From positions 45,289,171-45,353,170 of the forward strand of contig CM071568.1 of NCBI GenBank assembly GCA_036426205.1: a DNA stretch of 64,000 nucleotides, read 5' to 3'. The notes beneath the pieces are model-generated. The model worked only from the letters and a program-made list of their open reading frames with translations, was not told the origin of the DNA and did no database searches. Position numbers and translations under genes: made by a program. This DNA comes from Ascaphus truei. Its lineage: Eukaryota; Chordata; Amphibia; Anura; Ascaphidae. Positions 36,321 to 48,709 of the stretch are shown one piece after another; the first letter of the stretch is position 1, and the number at the start of each line of letters is the position of its first letter.

Positions 36321-36792
36321 CAGGGCCGCCAACAGGGGGGGACAGAGGGCTCTGGCGTCCCGGGCCCCAAGAGTCAGGGGGGCCCGGCCATGCCTGTTAA
36401 AGTAAAAAAAAAAGTTTTTTTTTTTTTATTTTTTAAATGGCGTCGATTCTTCCTCGCGCATGCGCAGGGCAAGCAGGGTATTCGTCCTGCTGCCTGTGGG
36501 CCCGCTCATCCCCCGCTCCCACCCCTCGGCTCCCAACGTGGGATAGAGGGGATGTGCCATGGGATTCCCTGCGCGTGCCAATGCTGAGAGGGCGGGGGCA
36601 GTGAGAGGGAGGGCCGGGACGGTGGCTGGGCAGAGCAAGGAGGACTGGTGTGCTGTCCCTGATTGGAGGAGAGGACAGCCAACCAGAGGACAGCAGGGGC
36701 GGAGCCCACACCCCGGCAGGCCAGAGACATGTTCTGTGCTGTCTTGTGTCCTGCAGGAGATAGGTAAAGTACAATGTGGGGGTAGGTGAGGG

Positions 36793-37312
36793 TATATATA
36801 TGTATTAGGGTGGTAGGAGTATATTTAATATATATATGGGGGTGGTGGGGGTATATTTTATATGTATGGGGTTGATGGGGGTATATTTAATATGCACTGG
36901 GGTGGTAGGAGTATATTTAATATATATGGGGGTGGTGGGGGTATATTTTATATGTATGGGAGTGGTGGGGGTATATTTAATATATATATATGGGGGTGGT
37001 GGGGGCATATTTTTATATTTTTTGGGGTGGTGGGGGTATATTTAATATGTATTGGGGTGGTAGGAGAATATTTAATATGTATGGGGGTGGTGGGGGTATA
37101 TTTAATATATATATGGGGTGGTGGGGGCATATTTTTATATTTTTTGGGGTGGTGGGGGTATATTTAATATATATGGGGGTGGTAGGGGTATATTTAATAT
37201 ATATGGGGGAGGTTGGAGTATATTTAATATATATGGGGGTGGTTGGAGTATATTTAATATATATGGGAGTGGTAGGAGTATATTTATATATATATATAAA
37301 TGTCACCTGCAC

Positions 37313-37368
<56 letters not shown>

Positions 37369-37510
37369 GTGGTAGGAGTATATTTATATATATATGGAGG
37401 TTGTGTGGGTATATTTTATATGAATTGGGGAGGTGGGGGGATATTTTATATGAATTGGGGAGGTGGGGGATATTTAATATTTAATATATATGAGGGTGGT
37501 GGTGGGGGAT
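36793..37510. repeat. ~30-bp minisatellite GGGGGTGGTRGGRGTATATTT
   Basis: About twenty units of TATATGGGGGTGGTGGGGGTATATTTAA with internal (TA)n at 37310-37365. Resumes at 38117-38220. Frames such as GVVGVYLIYM are artefacts. Confidence 0.92.
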
Positions 37511-38110
37511 TATATATATATACCGCGCTCCGCTCGGTCGGTCCCGGGCGTGGGGGGCGGAGCATGCAGCGCAGGCCGCCGGGCGACCCGTAGTGTGCGT
37601 GAGTCGGCGTCAGAAGGACGGTGAGCCGCCCGAGGAGCGGGAGCAGCCGTGGTCCCGGACGTGGGGGGCAGAGCATGCAGCACAGTCCTCTGGGCACATG
37701 GCGCCACGGAGCACACGTGCAACACGCAGGTGATAGGGGGGCACTGGGGAAAGGGAGGGGGGGATAGTGACACCCGGGGGCAGGGGGAGGGGGCAATACC
37801 CGGTGGGGGTGACTCAGCGGGAGACAGAGAACAGGGGCAGGGGCAGGGGGACTCAGCGGGAGACAGAGAACAGGAGGGAGAGGGAGAAGAAGAGAGTGGC
37901 CGGGCGGCGGTGCAAGGAGGAGGAGGGCCGGTCGAGGCCACAGAAGCAAGCAAGCCAGTGAGAGGGGGGCGGGCCACGGAGCAATCTGATTGGCCAAAGG
38001 CTGAGTGACAGACCGACAGACCAATCAGATTGCCCATAGGGACAGGCACATACAACGTTTAAAAAAAAAAAATATATATATAGATAAGATATATATATCT
38101 ATATCTATAT
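37511..38110. repeat. GC-rich block splitting the 30-bp minisatellite
   Basis: Both sides carry GAGGGTGGTGGTGGGGGATT followed by ATATATATA (37491-37520 and 38150-38180). Internal duplications: GTCCCGGGCGTGGGGGGCGG (37539) vs GTCCCGGACGTGGGGGGCAG (~37652), and GACTCAGCGGGAGACAGAGA (37811 and 37849). Confidence 0.65.
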
Positions 38111-38369
38111 ATCTGTATGCGGGGTGGTAGGGGTATATTTAATATATATGAGGGTGGTGGTGGGGGATTATATATATAATATGCGGGGTGGTAGGGGTAT
38201 ATTTTATATGTATTCGGGATCGTGTTTTTTTTTTATATATATGTATCGGGGGCGCGCGCAACTTTTACCATTGTGTCCAGTATTTTTGGACAAGTCACCT
38301 GGCAACCCTACCCACCAATGCTAAAAATGTAAAATCTCCATTCTTAGTCTAGCTAGGAGGGCTCGCTCT

Positions 38370-38540
38370 CCCCCCGCTGCGGCGCCCGGCACCCCAGCTT
38401 GCTCTCCCCCCGCCCGGCACACTGGCTCCGCTCACTCTCCCCCGCCCGGAAGTAGAACCCCCAGCTCCGCTCACTCTCCCCCGCCCGGAAGTGGCACTCT
38501 GGCTCCGCTCGCTCGCTCTCCGCCCGCCTGGCACCCCGGC
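38370..38540. repeat. Degenerate minisatellite CTCCGCTCACTCTCCCCCGC
   Basis: Repeats of about 42-48 bp with CGCCCGGAAGT, at least three units, within the 3-kb hAT-ended element. Confidence 0.7.
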
Positions 38541-39344
38541 TCGCGTCACAGCCGCTTGCAGCTTAGCAGTGCAGCACTTCCGGTGCCTGCTGCTGCTAGT
38601 GAGCGCGTGGGAGGCTGGGAGCGACAGTCTGCATAGGTTAGAAGTATATACCAGTGACTGTCTTTATTGTGATATTTCTTCAGATAAAAAAAAGGGGGTA
38701 CAGGTTGAGTTTTTTCACTGTGCTGCAGTTATAGCTTGCAAAGTGATGTTTCTCTTGTAAGGTATTGTAAAAGTTATATAAAAGATTGTTTTATGAATAA
38801 CACTGTAACAGTAAGATGTCAGAATAAATTGTAAACTAGATATTCAGGGGATATTAACTATTCGTTAACAAATCATTAATTTACATTTTTATTCATGTGA
38901 GTGATTGTGTAGGAAGGGCCCCATGCACTGCTTTGCCCAGAGGCCCCTAATGTTGTTAAGATGGCCCTGGCGCCAACCTAACTTCCCCCGCGCGCGCACC
39001 CCAACACAACTTCCCCCATGCGCAGTTCAGCCCGCTAGTCTCGCCCACCCACCAACCCACTGTCATTCGCCCACCCACCGTCATTCATTCACCCACCGTC
39101 ATTCATTCACCCACCCACCGTCATTCACCCACCCACTCACGCAGGCAGTCACATGTCTTTTGTTGAAAATATAAAAATAAACAGGTTGCATTGTAATGTT
39201 TTTTTCTCTATCACAATAAAAAAACAGTTAAGTAAAAGTTGCGCGCTAAAAGATATTTTTTCGTGGTAGGTGCGCTATGGGTTCGGGGGGGGGGGGCTGG
39301 TCCTTTTATTTGTCCCGGGCCCATGATTTCTGTTGGTGGCCCTG

Positions 39345-39610
39345 GGTGCAGGGAGAGGGGCAGTGGGTGCAGGGAGAGAGGGAGAGGGGCAGTGGGTGCA
39401 GGGGAGGGAGAGGGGCAGTGGGTACAGGAGGAAGAGAGAAAAGGAATTATGGGTGCAGGAGGGAGAGAGAGGACAAGAGGGAGAGAGAGGGCCCATGGAT
39501 GCAGAAGACAGACAGGGGTAGTGGCTCCAGGAGGCAGGGAGAAGGGCAGAGGATGCAAGAGGCAGAGGCACAGTGGTTGCAGGAAGGAGAGAGAGTGCAA
39601 AGCAGCGGAT
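39345..39610. repeat. GGGAGAGGGGCAGTGGGTGCA minisatellite, right part
   Basis: Continuation of the array at 36060-36320 after the inserted element. Confidence 0.8.
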
Positions 39611-40408
39611 GCAGGTCCTTACTCCGAGGGAATGATTACAGCCCTGGGAAATACTGCATAGATTGGCAAGTCAATCATATGACCTCCTACTTCACTCAAA
39701 GGATTCTGGGACTTGTGGTCCTAGGCCTTTATCTATTCCAGCATAGCAAAAGTATAGGCAACAGAGAGTTGTCATACTGCTGCGGCACACTTTATTCTAA
39801 CTTTTGCCACTAATTGGCCGGGATTTACTCCGGCTGGCGCCGGGTCTAGACCGCGCGCCGCCGTATCTCCTCCGTGTACCCCCCTCCCCTCGCATGGCAT
39901 TTTGCTCCCCCTTCCCGACCCCCTAGCTGCTCTTGCTGTGCCCCTCTGCTTCCCCGCACCCCCGCTTACCTCACTTCAAACTTCAGGGGTGTCGGGGAAG
40001 CCGGGCGCGCACGTGACAGTGACGTCACAGTGACGCACGGACAGCCAAGTCACCACGCTGCCCGCACGCATCCAGCTGTGCGGGAAATGTAAGAATAAGA
40101 TGTGCCGCCACTGTATACAGAACATATTCAGATTGAGCTGCCGTTTGCCTATTGGGCGAGGGTAATCAGCGCATCACTACTACGGCGGTCTATAGGGCAG
40201 AATAAGTATCCGTACTCACGAAGCGAGCGAACGAACACAGGGGTATGGGGCTATTGAAAATATGTCCTTACTTGCGAGTGTACTTAAAGTGAGTGTCCTT
40301 AAACCGGGGTATGCCTGTACTGTTATTAGACATATTTCGCCAAGTGGGAATTCACTCTTATCTCATCACTGTAATTTCAAAAAGACAGAACCTATATAAT
40401 AATATTAC
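39611..40408. other. spag1 intron next to the linker exon, unassigned
   Basis: Contains a GC-rich stretch (39820-40080) of MITE-like composition with GTGACGTCACAGTGACG. No ends defined. Confidence 0.4.
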
Positions 40409-40544
40409 CTTGGTCATAGCTGGCTTTTCCTCCCCCCTCTTCTTCATCTGAACCTTCTATATCCCGAATGATAATTCTTTTCCCTTTTCTTGGAGCCTCC
40501 TCTTCAACAACTTGCAGCTTCTGATCAACTTCAACCAGTATTTT
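40409..40544 (-). CDS. spag1: spag1 coding exon: acidic linker after TPR1
   Basis: A 136-base exon. Acceptor CCCAACAG|AAAATACTGG, donor CCAAG|GTAAT. Forty-five codons plus one base read KILVEVDQKLQVVEEEAPRK and KRIIIRDIEGSDEEEGGGK. The basic K.KR..I.DIE stretch followed by SDEEEG matches the region after TPR1 in vertebrate SPAG1. The last base (G) joins AA of the exon at 15109 to give Glu, so the 25-kb intron between them keeps the frame. Confidence 0.9.
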
Positions 40545-41181
40545 CTGTTGGGAAACAGTAACTTGGGAGATTAACGTTGTGCTGGTAGTGTGAGATCAGT
40601 ACTGGAAAGAAGATTACTGAAACCTATTGTTCTTTTTTTTTATCCCAGGAGGACTTCTTTAAACCTGTAAACTGACCAGCCTACAGTATATGCACATAAA
40701 GTGACCTTACTCAAGGGACAAAATGGCAGCATTGCATGTTTGATTAAAGATGCAAAATCGATCGCAGGTCAAATAAAACACCTTTAAGTAAACCATTTAA
40801 CAATTCCGTTTTCCTTTAAATAATCTAACCAGGTTAACATATCAAGAGTTTTTTGTAGCCTTGACCCCCCCCCCCCCGACCGTAGAACAGAACCAATAAA
40901 GAAAGGAGTGTGGGGGGGAGGGGGAGTAAGTGAGGCTCTGGCTTTGCAAACTCTTGTTGAAACACACAGTGGCGTCAGGCAAAGGGGAATAGCCAGAGGA
41001 AATCAAACACCTCTTAACATGTTTAGAACATAAAAAAAATGGTTTCAAAATACTTACAGGTGTTTCATTCTCGTGAAAAAAGGCATCAATCGCCTAGATG
41101 TAACCCCTCACTGCCATTGGTACTCTTTAAAACATTTATTGTTCCTTTGCAAACCACCCCATGGAGTTGCTCTCTTTTTAC

Positions 41182-41288
41182 CTTGGCTGCAGCATTGTCT
41201 GGTTCGTGGTGCAATACTCTCCTCAGATCCACTGCTGCGGCCCGGTAGTTGCATAGGTTTTTGTGGACTGTAGCGCGTCGTAAGAGAG
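41182..41288 (-). CDS. spag1: spag1 coding exon: TPR1 distal helices
   Basis: A 107-base exon. Acceptor ATATTTTAG|CTCTC, donor GCCAAG|GTAAA. Two bases complete Ala, then 35 codons: LLRRATVHKNLCNYRAAAVD and LRRVLHHEPDNAAAK. This is the classic TPR pattern (ALLRRA..., DL..VL..EP.N..AK) and aligns with human SPAG1 TPR1. It ends in phase 0. Confidence 0.92.
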
Positions 41289-41850
41289 CTAAAATATTAG
41301 AAAGGTTACAATTATCTAGTAACCAAACGTCAGGTATTACTTTTTATGGAATCAGATACATTGCATCACAAAAGCTGGAAAAAAATTACTTCTCATGGTC
41401 CACAAAATTATCCTCTCCATTGGGGTAAGAATGGAGGATGAATATATTTTCTGTATAAACAAAAGATTAATATATCTTTCTTATTATGGTAGCTAAGTAT
41501 TCTATGTATATGGTTACATTTAATAACCTGTTAAAGTTTATTGACAACTGGTAATTTTAGTAAGATCTAGTTAGTATATGTGCTCACTTTCACTTAAGTC
41601 CGATTGCCCTTTAGACGTTCAATGAAACTGACATGGGCCGGTACTGTGTAGGCCCTTGTGAAGTTCATTGACCATTGCGTGACTCCTGCTGCAGTCCCAC
41701 AGCCACGTGCAATAGTAGAGAAGACCCAGCCACAGCATCAGTCAGAGGGGATCCGTACCATGCGATCACAGCGACAGCCAGTAAGGGTGATCACATGTCT
41801 GTCCCAAAACACATGGGGCTTCCCATCCACACTGCAGGCAGGGCCACTCT

Positions 41851-42416
41851 TAGGGCAAGGCGGCTGCCTCGGACCCGGGCTCCGCGCTTCCTCCTCTTGT
41901 CGACACAGGGCCCCCCTCCTCCAGCTTCTTCCTCCGGTCGGAAGTTGGATCCCGGTGCCCAAAGGAGGGAGCGCGGGGCCCCCGAACCGGCAGAGAGCGG
42001 TATGTGTGTTGGTAAAATCTAAAAAATGTGGGCCGGTAGCAAAGAGGCTGTGTGTGGCTCACTGTAGATTCCGTCCAGCAGGTGACGATGCAGACCCCAG
42101 TAGCTCAACTCTCGGGCTGGCTCCTCTCCGCTGTGTGCTACTGGCAATTGGTGTGTGTGTGTGTGTGTGTTTATAAGATGCATGGATGGTGTGTTTGTAC
42201 TGTATGATGGTTGAACAGTGTGTGTGTGTACAGTATATGTATATATGTGTGTGCATGTGTCTATTGTTCTATTGTATGTGTAAACAGCGTTCTCATTGTA
42301 TCATGACGCCGTGACACTGCTCGTTAAGTTCCCTCAACTTTTTTTTTTTTTAATATACACGGGGGCCCCGCTGCTAGCATGCAGCATTGGACCCCGCAAA
42401 GACTAAGGCCGGCTCA
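41851..42416. mobile_element. hAT-like element, CAGGGCCACTCTTAG / GAGCCGGCCTTAG ends
   Basis: Left end CAGGGCCACTCTTAGGGCAA, right end complement GAGCCGGCCTTAGTC, similar to the common CAGGGCCGGCCTTAG terminus. Contains (GT)n at 42151-42170. No clear target duplication. Confidence 0.45.
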
Positions 42417-42419
42417 TTG

Positions 42420-44560
42420 ATCATCACATGGCACATGTCTCTGCCATGCACTATACAAAGAGTACACAACTACCTTCCTTTGTGTGTTGTTGTTGTTAAC
42501 TGTGACATAGTAATCTGTAACCACACAGATCAAGCTATTTTGTTGCATCCTTTTCAGAATGGCTAGATTATATTTAGTGTGGGTGATTACAGTACTAGGC
42601 TTCATAAATAACCTGTGTTGTTGTCCATACACTATGTTCTATTTTCGTTCTTTTTCTTTTCATTTACTTTTTATACTTTGAATTTCTTTATTTTCTTATA
42701 TTTAGTGTGGGCGATTACAATTGTCGGCTTTATAGTTGGCATGTCCCTACACTGATCCATTCAATCTCTGATGTATTTGTATACATTTTGTTTAACTTTT
42801 CTTAGTTTACCTCAGAAGTGGCAAGAAAGGTGTTTGTAGGGAAGGTCTGAGTTGATGGATCTCTCAGGATCAGAATGTGATCTTAGTTATGACTCTGGAT
42901 CTGCTTTCTTGTATCATCACCACCACACTAGCCAGTGTGGGCTCAAGACACAATACCCAAGTAGCCCAACCACTTGTCCCATCAGTCATCAAGCTGGACT
43001 GTTTCAGCTTGATAGCCCTCAATCGAATGCAGAATTTGTGACACCACAATCTGATAATTAGTGGGGAGCTTCTGACCCTAGGTAGACGTGCAAAACTTTT
43101 GCAGAGGTTTGCAAACCACATAACACCTGTCCTTTTTGTTTACCGGCGATTTGTCAAGCATTACGTTTGTGCACATTTTGCTAATTTGTGAAATTCTCTA
43201 AAATAGCTACAGTGGCTGAAAGTATAAAAAGGACGCATGCACCTTGTTTTGCTCATTGCCTGGCAACATTGCAAAATCCCACATAAATTAGTCTTTTGTA
43301 GCTTGGCCAAACATTTAGCAAAAATAAAGATTTAAATAAAAAACAAAATGCTGAAACTTTTGCAACTGCATTTTGGATAGGACTAGAGATGTGCAAGACT
43401 AAGAAGACTCTTCTAGGAGGTAAACTCATCAGGGCACCTCCTGAAACTTAAAGATCACAAATGTCCCCAGGTACTGCCACTTCAGGGATTCAAAAATCTA
43501 ACACGAATGTTATGCCCATTGATTTTTTCCAGCTGTATATTTCAGAACGTCTTCTAATAGACATGGTCACCCAGACTAATATTTATGCACAGCAGTAAAT
43601 TGCAGCATGTGCAAGAGCACAGTAAGTGACATGCACATCGATACCTGAACACCATCATATATTTCATAGAAGTACACACCTTAAATTAATTCAAACATAA
43701 CTCTCTAGTAGATATCCTGGTCAGGAGTGTCTATTTATAATATTGCTCTTCCTGGCTGCAATGGAAGCACTGTACGTATACTCTGTAATTATGGGGCAAG
43801 AAAGGTTTGGGGGAACTGGTCAGACGTGAATGTGCTCATATTTATCTTTTCTAGTTCTATATATGGGGTTATTTTGACATGGCACCTCCCTATTAAAATC
43901 CCAGGTCTGAAAGCAGTCATGCTGATTTAATCCTTTGAGTGCCGAAGGGGCGGCAGCACCAGAGTGCCACAGCCCTTCCTGGCTCATTGCAATCATATGA
44001 TCACCGATTATGAAAATGGAAGAGATGTCTGCTCATCTGTTCCTTGTCTGGTCAGGTCGCAATCATCGCGCCACACAAGCAAATGCCAAAAAGTCCATGA
44101 TGTAGATACATCACAGAGCCCCTGGAGTGCTAAGACCTCATGACGTGGTAACTACGTCATGGAGCACTCAACGGATTAAGGATTATTGTGGCCAAAATCT
44201 ATTTAAAATTATACAGATTTGGTATCAGTCCATTTATGGGATTCAGGGATACAAGATGTACTATTTTTTTAAATAATTTCAGCTTGTTACTGGATTTGAA
44301 ATGTTAGATAGATTATCGGTCATGATGTCGTGTATCTGTCTTTGAGATTTAGGTGCAAGGCATTGTGGAACGTTAGTTTGGATCCCCTGTCACTGAGTGA
44401 GTCACACTGCCTGCACACACACTGCAGTTTGGTGCCTTTCGGGCTATAGATATGCACAGTGACAAGCAATGCATTTTTTGGCAAATGCTTCTTTTTATTT
44501 AAATGTAAAGTATTGTATTTTTGGTGGGTTTTTTTTTATAGATTGCCCATTGACTCCCAA
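42420..44560. other. spag1 intron, unassigned
   Basis: A short match near 43825 (AGACGTGAATGTGCTCA) to the end of the 20726 element. Otherwise nothing recognised. Confidence 0.4.
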
Positions 44561-44870
44561 AGTGGCAAACCATGCCCATAGGACATTGGTATGCCACTAT
44601 GAAATCAATTGGTTGATTGGCATTGTTTTTTTTTTTTAAATTGAATGTCTTTTTTATTTTGTGCTTTTTTTATTTTTTATTTGAAGCTTTCACATTGACT
44701 GCCATAGTGGCAACACATGCCCATAGGGCATTGGTGTGCCACTGGGCCAATCAATGGGTAGATAAGGTGGGGTTAGTTGCCCCCTGTGGAGGGTGGTTAA
44801 CGGGAAGGGGGGAGGTAACCCCTTAATTACCATAGTGGTTAATAACCGCTAATGTGATTAAGGGGTTAGT
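44561..44870. repeat. Two-copy direct repeat (CATGCCCATAGG.CATTGGT)
   Basis: CATGCCCATAGGACATTGGT (~44572) and CATGCCCATAGGGCATTGGT (~44716) with similar flanks. Then GGTAACCCCTTAATTACCAT and GTGATTAAGGGGTTAG form a small foldback. Confidence 0.65.
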
Positions 44871-45143
44871 GTCCAGTAGATAGTTTTTTTATTTTATGGT
44901 TGGTGCCCACTGAAGACGAGGAGGGGGACGACGAGGAAAGCGTTCATCCTGGCAGCGGTAAATAGAACTTTAATTTACTATATGCTCGCTGGGTAATGTC
45001 TTGGTTATGTTTAATTTTTTTAATGGGCAAATTAGCTATTAACCAGATATGGATAATAGGGATTTTGTCCATTACTGTACTGTATGTGTTGGGGGTGGGG
45101 GGAAATGAGGGGGTTGTTCAATGTATTGTATTGTAATGTTTAT

Positions 45144-45361
45144 TGGGGGCAGAGGAAGTAGGTGAAGGGGGTAGTTGTACCAGGGTGGTTGGTTAGGCCT
45201 CTCGGTGGGTAGTGGGAGGGGGTAACCCTTTCATTAGTATAGCGGTTACTATCGCTAAGGTAATGAAGGGGTTAACACCTCCCACAACCTTCCCGGTAGG
45301 CCTAACCACCCACCCTGGTGCAACTACCCCCTCCACTCACCCCCTCTACCCCCAATAAACC
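45144..45361. repeat. Large foldback 1 (arms ~100 bp)
   Basis: TTTATTGGGGGCAGAGG..GGGGGTAGTTG.ACCAGGGTGG is mirrored by CCACCCTGGTGCAACTACCCCC...CCCCCAATAAA. Near-symmetrical around about 45252. Confidence 0.8.
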
Positions 45362-45403
45362 AGGTAGTCTGGCTTAACCCGGTTAGCCGCTAAGGCAATG
45401 AAG

Positions 45404-45721
45404 CTGCTTTTATTTTATTTTGATAATATTGTACTGTAGCAGGGGGTCTTCGGAGCTGAACCACATTGATTTCATATCCGAGGATCCCCTGCTTCCCAAG
45501 TTACAGGCCCCGTTATGGGGTGCCGGTATACCTGCGCCCAGGTTTAATCTCCCCCGCGTTAGGGCCATCGGGATCGAGAATTTAAACATGGCCGCTGGGA
45601 TACCGGCACTCCATAACGGGGCCTGTAACTCGGAAAGCAGGGGGTCCTCGGATTTGAAATCAATGTGGTTCAGCTCCGGAGACCCCCTCTACAATACAAT
45701 GTTATCAAAATAAAATAAAAG
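45404..45721. repeat. Large foldback 2 (arms ~130 bp)
   Basis: CTTTTATTTTATTTTGATAA at the left is mirrored by TTATCAAAATAAAATAAAAG at the right. AGCAGGGGGTCTTCGGAGCT and CCCCGTTATGGGGTGCCGGT have inverted partners (AGCTCCGGAGACCCCCT, ACCGGCACTCCATAACGGGG). A non-autonomous foldback element. Confidence 0.88.
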
Positions 45722-46019
45722 CCCCGCGATCACGTGTTAGAGGTGCGCAGGTAGAGTGACTGACTCAGTCTCTCTCTGACTGCACGTCTCTTACAGACAG
45801 GTGGAACCCAGTAGGATTCACACCGTGCAAGTCCCATTAAAACGGAGGGACTCCTGCTGTGTTAATCCGGTGGTCCATTACAGCCTGCTGTGGACCATAT
45901 CACGGAGTGCCTGCGAGATGGTCTCAGATTTTCCTCGGACAGCGGCACAGAACCGGCAGTTGCACCTATACATAGTTTATCTATGTCGAAAGTTTTATAG
46001 CTTTTAACTTAACTTGGCT

Positions 46020-46570
46020 AAGTTGACCCTTGCCTGAACTCTTTGTGGGGGGCATGCTTCAGGAAAAAATATGCTTTTGCTGGGGAATTGTTTTTTTTTT
46101 TGTTATGGGCTAATTTTCCCCAGTCACATTTCATGTGTGCCTTTTCACACCTGAATTTTTCAGGAGGTAAATGCAAGAGTCTTATGTACGCTTGCGAATT
46201 TGAGGCCTGTGTTGGTCAGAAAAAGTATGAGAACATATACCAATGTGGTATCCCCAAACTCCCGTGGACACAATTTAATATTCCTTTCTATTAATACACT
46301 GAGCTTGTGTGAGCAATCATATATTTAAGTTGTAAATTTCTGATAAAAATGTAAAAAAAACTCAGGAAATCCTGAAGGGAACGCCATATTAACCATATAT
46401 GAATTCCTTTGGGGGGTGCTTTTAGAAAATACAGTGCATACTTTTGCTGGGGTATTTGGCTGTTATGGAATTGTTTTCACAAGTATATATGATGTGTGCC
46501 TTTTGCATTTACCTCTAAAAAATGCAGGTGTTGCAAAACTTACATTGGTGAGGTTGAAAGAAAGATATAC
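46020..46570. repeat. Two related repeat segments either side of 46380
   Basis: GGGGGCATGCTTCAGGAAAA..TATGCTTTTGCTGGGG (46045-) and GGGGGGTGCTTTTAGAAAAT..CATACTTTTGCTGGGG (46410-) share order and spacing, both followed by GGCTGTTATG/TGTTATGGGC and ATGTGTGCCTTTT. Part of it (GGTAT..CTAAACTC.GGAG) recurs near 47938, past the CR1 copy. Confidence 0.55.
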
Positions 46571-46754
46571 GTCCATCCATCATCCTATGTTTAATATAGA
46601 TGACCGATACTTCTCTTATATTTGTATTTACAGTTTATTGATCCAGAGGAAGGCAAACAAAAACAATTCCTGGCTCCAATAATGGAGGAAAAAGATGTCC
46701 AATGCTTTCTTGAAGATATCTTATATATTTGCCATCACATTATCCATGGCTAAT

Positions 46755-47885
46755 TAATTCCAAATTTTAACTGACCTTACTGTAAATAACCATTTCCTTT
46801 GTTGCTGGTGAAATCTCCTTTCCTCGAACCTTAAGGGATGACCCTGTGTCATTTGTATTATCCTTGGGATCAATAGTTCCTTTGAAAGTTTGTTGTACTG
46901 ACCCTGAATATTTTTGTATATAGTTATCATATCCCCTCTTAGACCTCTCTTTTCTAATTTTAACAGATCTAAATTAGCTAGCCTTTCCTCATAAATCAGT
47001 TTTTCCATCCCCTATATTAACTTGGTGGCTCTTCTCTGTACTTTTTGTAGTTCCATAATGTATTTTTTAGTGAGTGGTGCCCAAAACTGTACTCTATATT
47101 CAAGGTGTGGTCTTACATGTGATTTATACAGTGGAAAAATTATGTTTTCTTCCATACCTTGTTTTATGCAAGATAAAAGCGTGTTTGCCTTTGCAGCTAC
47201 TGCCTGAAATTGAGTACTATTGCCAAGCCTGCTGTCTACAAGCACTCCTAAATCCTTCCCCATCAATGCTTGATCTAATTTTGTTTGATTGAATGTATAA
47301 GTCGCCTGTTTATTCCTGCTCCCCAAATGCATAACCGTACATGTATCTATATTAAACCTCATCTGCCATTTTCGTGCTCAAGTTTCCAATTTATCCAAGT
47401 CCTTCTGGAGAGAAATTACATCCTGCTCAGTTTCAACCATATTACAGAATTTAGTGTCATCAGCAACGAAGGAGACTTTGCTCTCTATGCCAACCTCAAG
47501 GTCACTAATAAACAAATTAAAAAGCAGGGGTCCCAGTACTAATCCTTGGGATACTCCACTCACAACTTTAGCCCAACCTGAAACGGTTCCATTTAGGACA
47601 ACTGTTTATTCTTCAACCAGTTTTCAATCCAGGTGCAAATATTTTTACCCAGACCAACCTCTTATTTTGTACACTAACCTCGTGTGGAACCGTATCATAA
47701 GCCTTTGCAAAATCTAAGTGGACTACATCAACTGCATTATCCTGGGCTAAATTCCTACTTACTTCCTCGAAGAAACTAATAAGGTTATTTTGGCAGGACC
47801 TATCCTTCACAAATTCATGCTGACTATTACCAATCATTTTGTTATCCATTAGCTTTTCCCGAATAAGAGTCTGATACACTTCTCC
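46755..47885 (-). pseudogene. CR1-type LINE reverse transcriptase fragment, frameshifted
   Basis: On the minus strand, in order: MYQTLIREKLMDNKMIGNSQ and QHEFVKDRSCQNNL, VHLDFAKAYDTVPHE, GVSQGLVLGPLLFNLFISDL, FVADDTKFC (the active-site box, YADD degraded to FVADD), LGVLVDSRLGNSTQFQAVAA, and the C-terminal LYKSHVRPHLEYRVQFWAPL and RRATKLI, RLANLDLLKLEKRGLRGDMI. This is the CR1 clade signature. Several frameshifts make it inactive. Confidence 0.88.
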
Positions 47886-48709
47886 TAATTTGTGGCCAAT
47901 GTTGAATGAACGGTATATAAAAAGTTATACATGTATGGTATCTCTAAACTCAGGAGACCCAGGGGGTGGTTTAATTTGGCATTCTTTACTATTAACAAAA
48001 AATAGAGCTTGTTTGAAAAAACAGACTCAAAATGTAGAAAATAAATGGACTTTAACACACATGCAATTCTTGCCAACATCATACAGATAGTAGATATTAC
48101 TGCTTCCATTAATGTAATGCGCTACGCTAACGCTGCCGCCATATTTATTGCAAGAGATACAGCAGCTCCATTAAAAACAATGGTAATGTGTGCCTTCTCT
48201 TTAGTACACGCAATATTTTCCGCTTTGTTTTTTTGCGTTAAGCAGCATTATTGGGGGTGATAATGTCATCTTTATCTGTATATTAACCTATAGAAAAAGT
48301 ATTGTTCATGCAAATCTGAATGTATGCCCATATTTGTAAAGTATATTTACGCACTTTTAGCAACTAGAAACATCTCATTTATCGACTGTAAAACCCGTGT
48401 GGAAACACTCAAATATATGGTGGTATTGCGTCGGAATTATTTTGTTTTTGAGCATGCAATACACAATGAATTAAAACCTTATCTACTTGAAACTGGAAAC
48501 ATTGTTGGCGGGTTTTTTTTTATTAAACAGGAATCTGCAAATGTATCAATATATTGCTTTCAATCTTTTTACACAATGCATAGCACTAAAGAAAGACGGA
48601 TGTAAATATGAATGTTTTTTTATTTTTGTGACATAACTGGGTCAAAAATTGAGATCATCGATCAGTTTTTTGCAATAAGGTCTTTACTTTGAATTATATT
48701 GCTCTAGAG
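47886..48709. other. spag1 intron, unassigned
   Basis: Continuation of the repeat type at 46020; otherwise nothing recognised. Confidence 0.4.

Larger units (their letters stand above)
36321..39344. mobile_element. 3-kb hAT-ended element with target duplication GGTGCAGG
   Basis: Starts CAGGGCCGCCAACAGGGG, ends with the complement CAGGGCCACCAACAGAAA. Flanked by GGTGCAGG at 36313-36320 and 39345-39352, a perfect 8-bp duplication. Inserted in a minisatellite that continues on both sides. The interior is non-coding: two minisatellites, a GC-rich block and another hAT-like end (complement CAGGGCCATCTTAACAACAT at ~38961). No transposase seen. Confidence 0.85.

Noticed and set aside
36836..37484. 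Long frames such as GVVGVYLIYMG
   Set aside because: Products of the 30-bp minisatellite; they occur in several frames at once.
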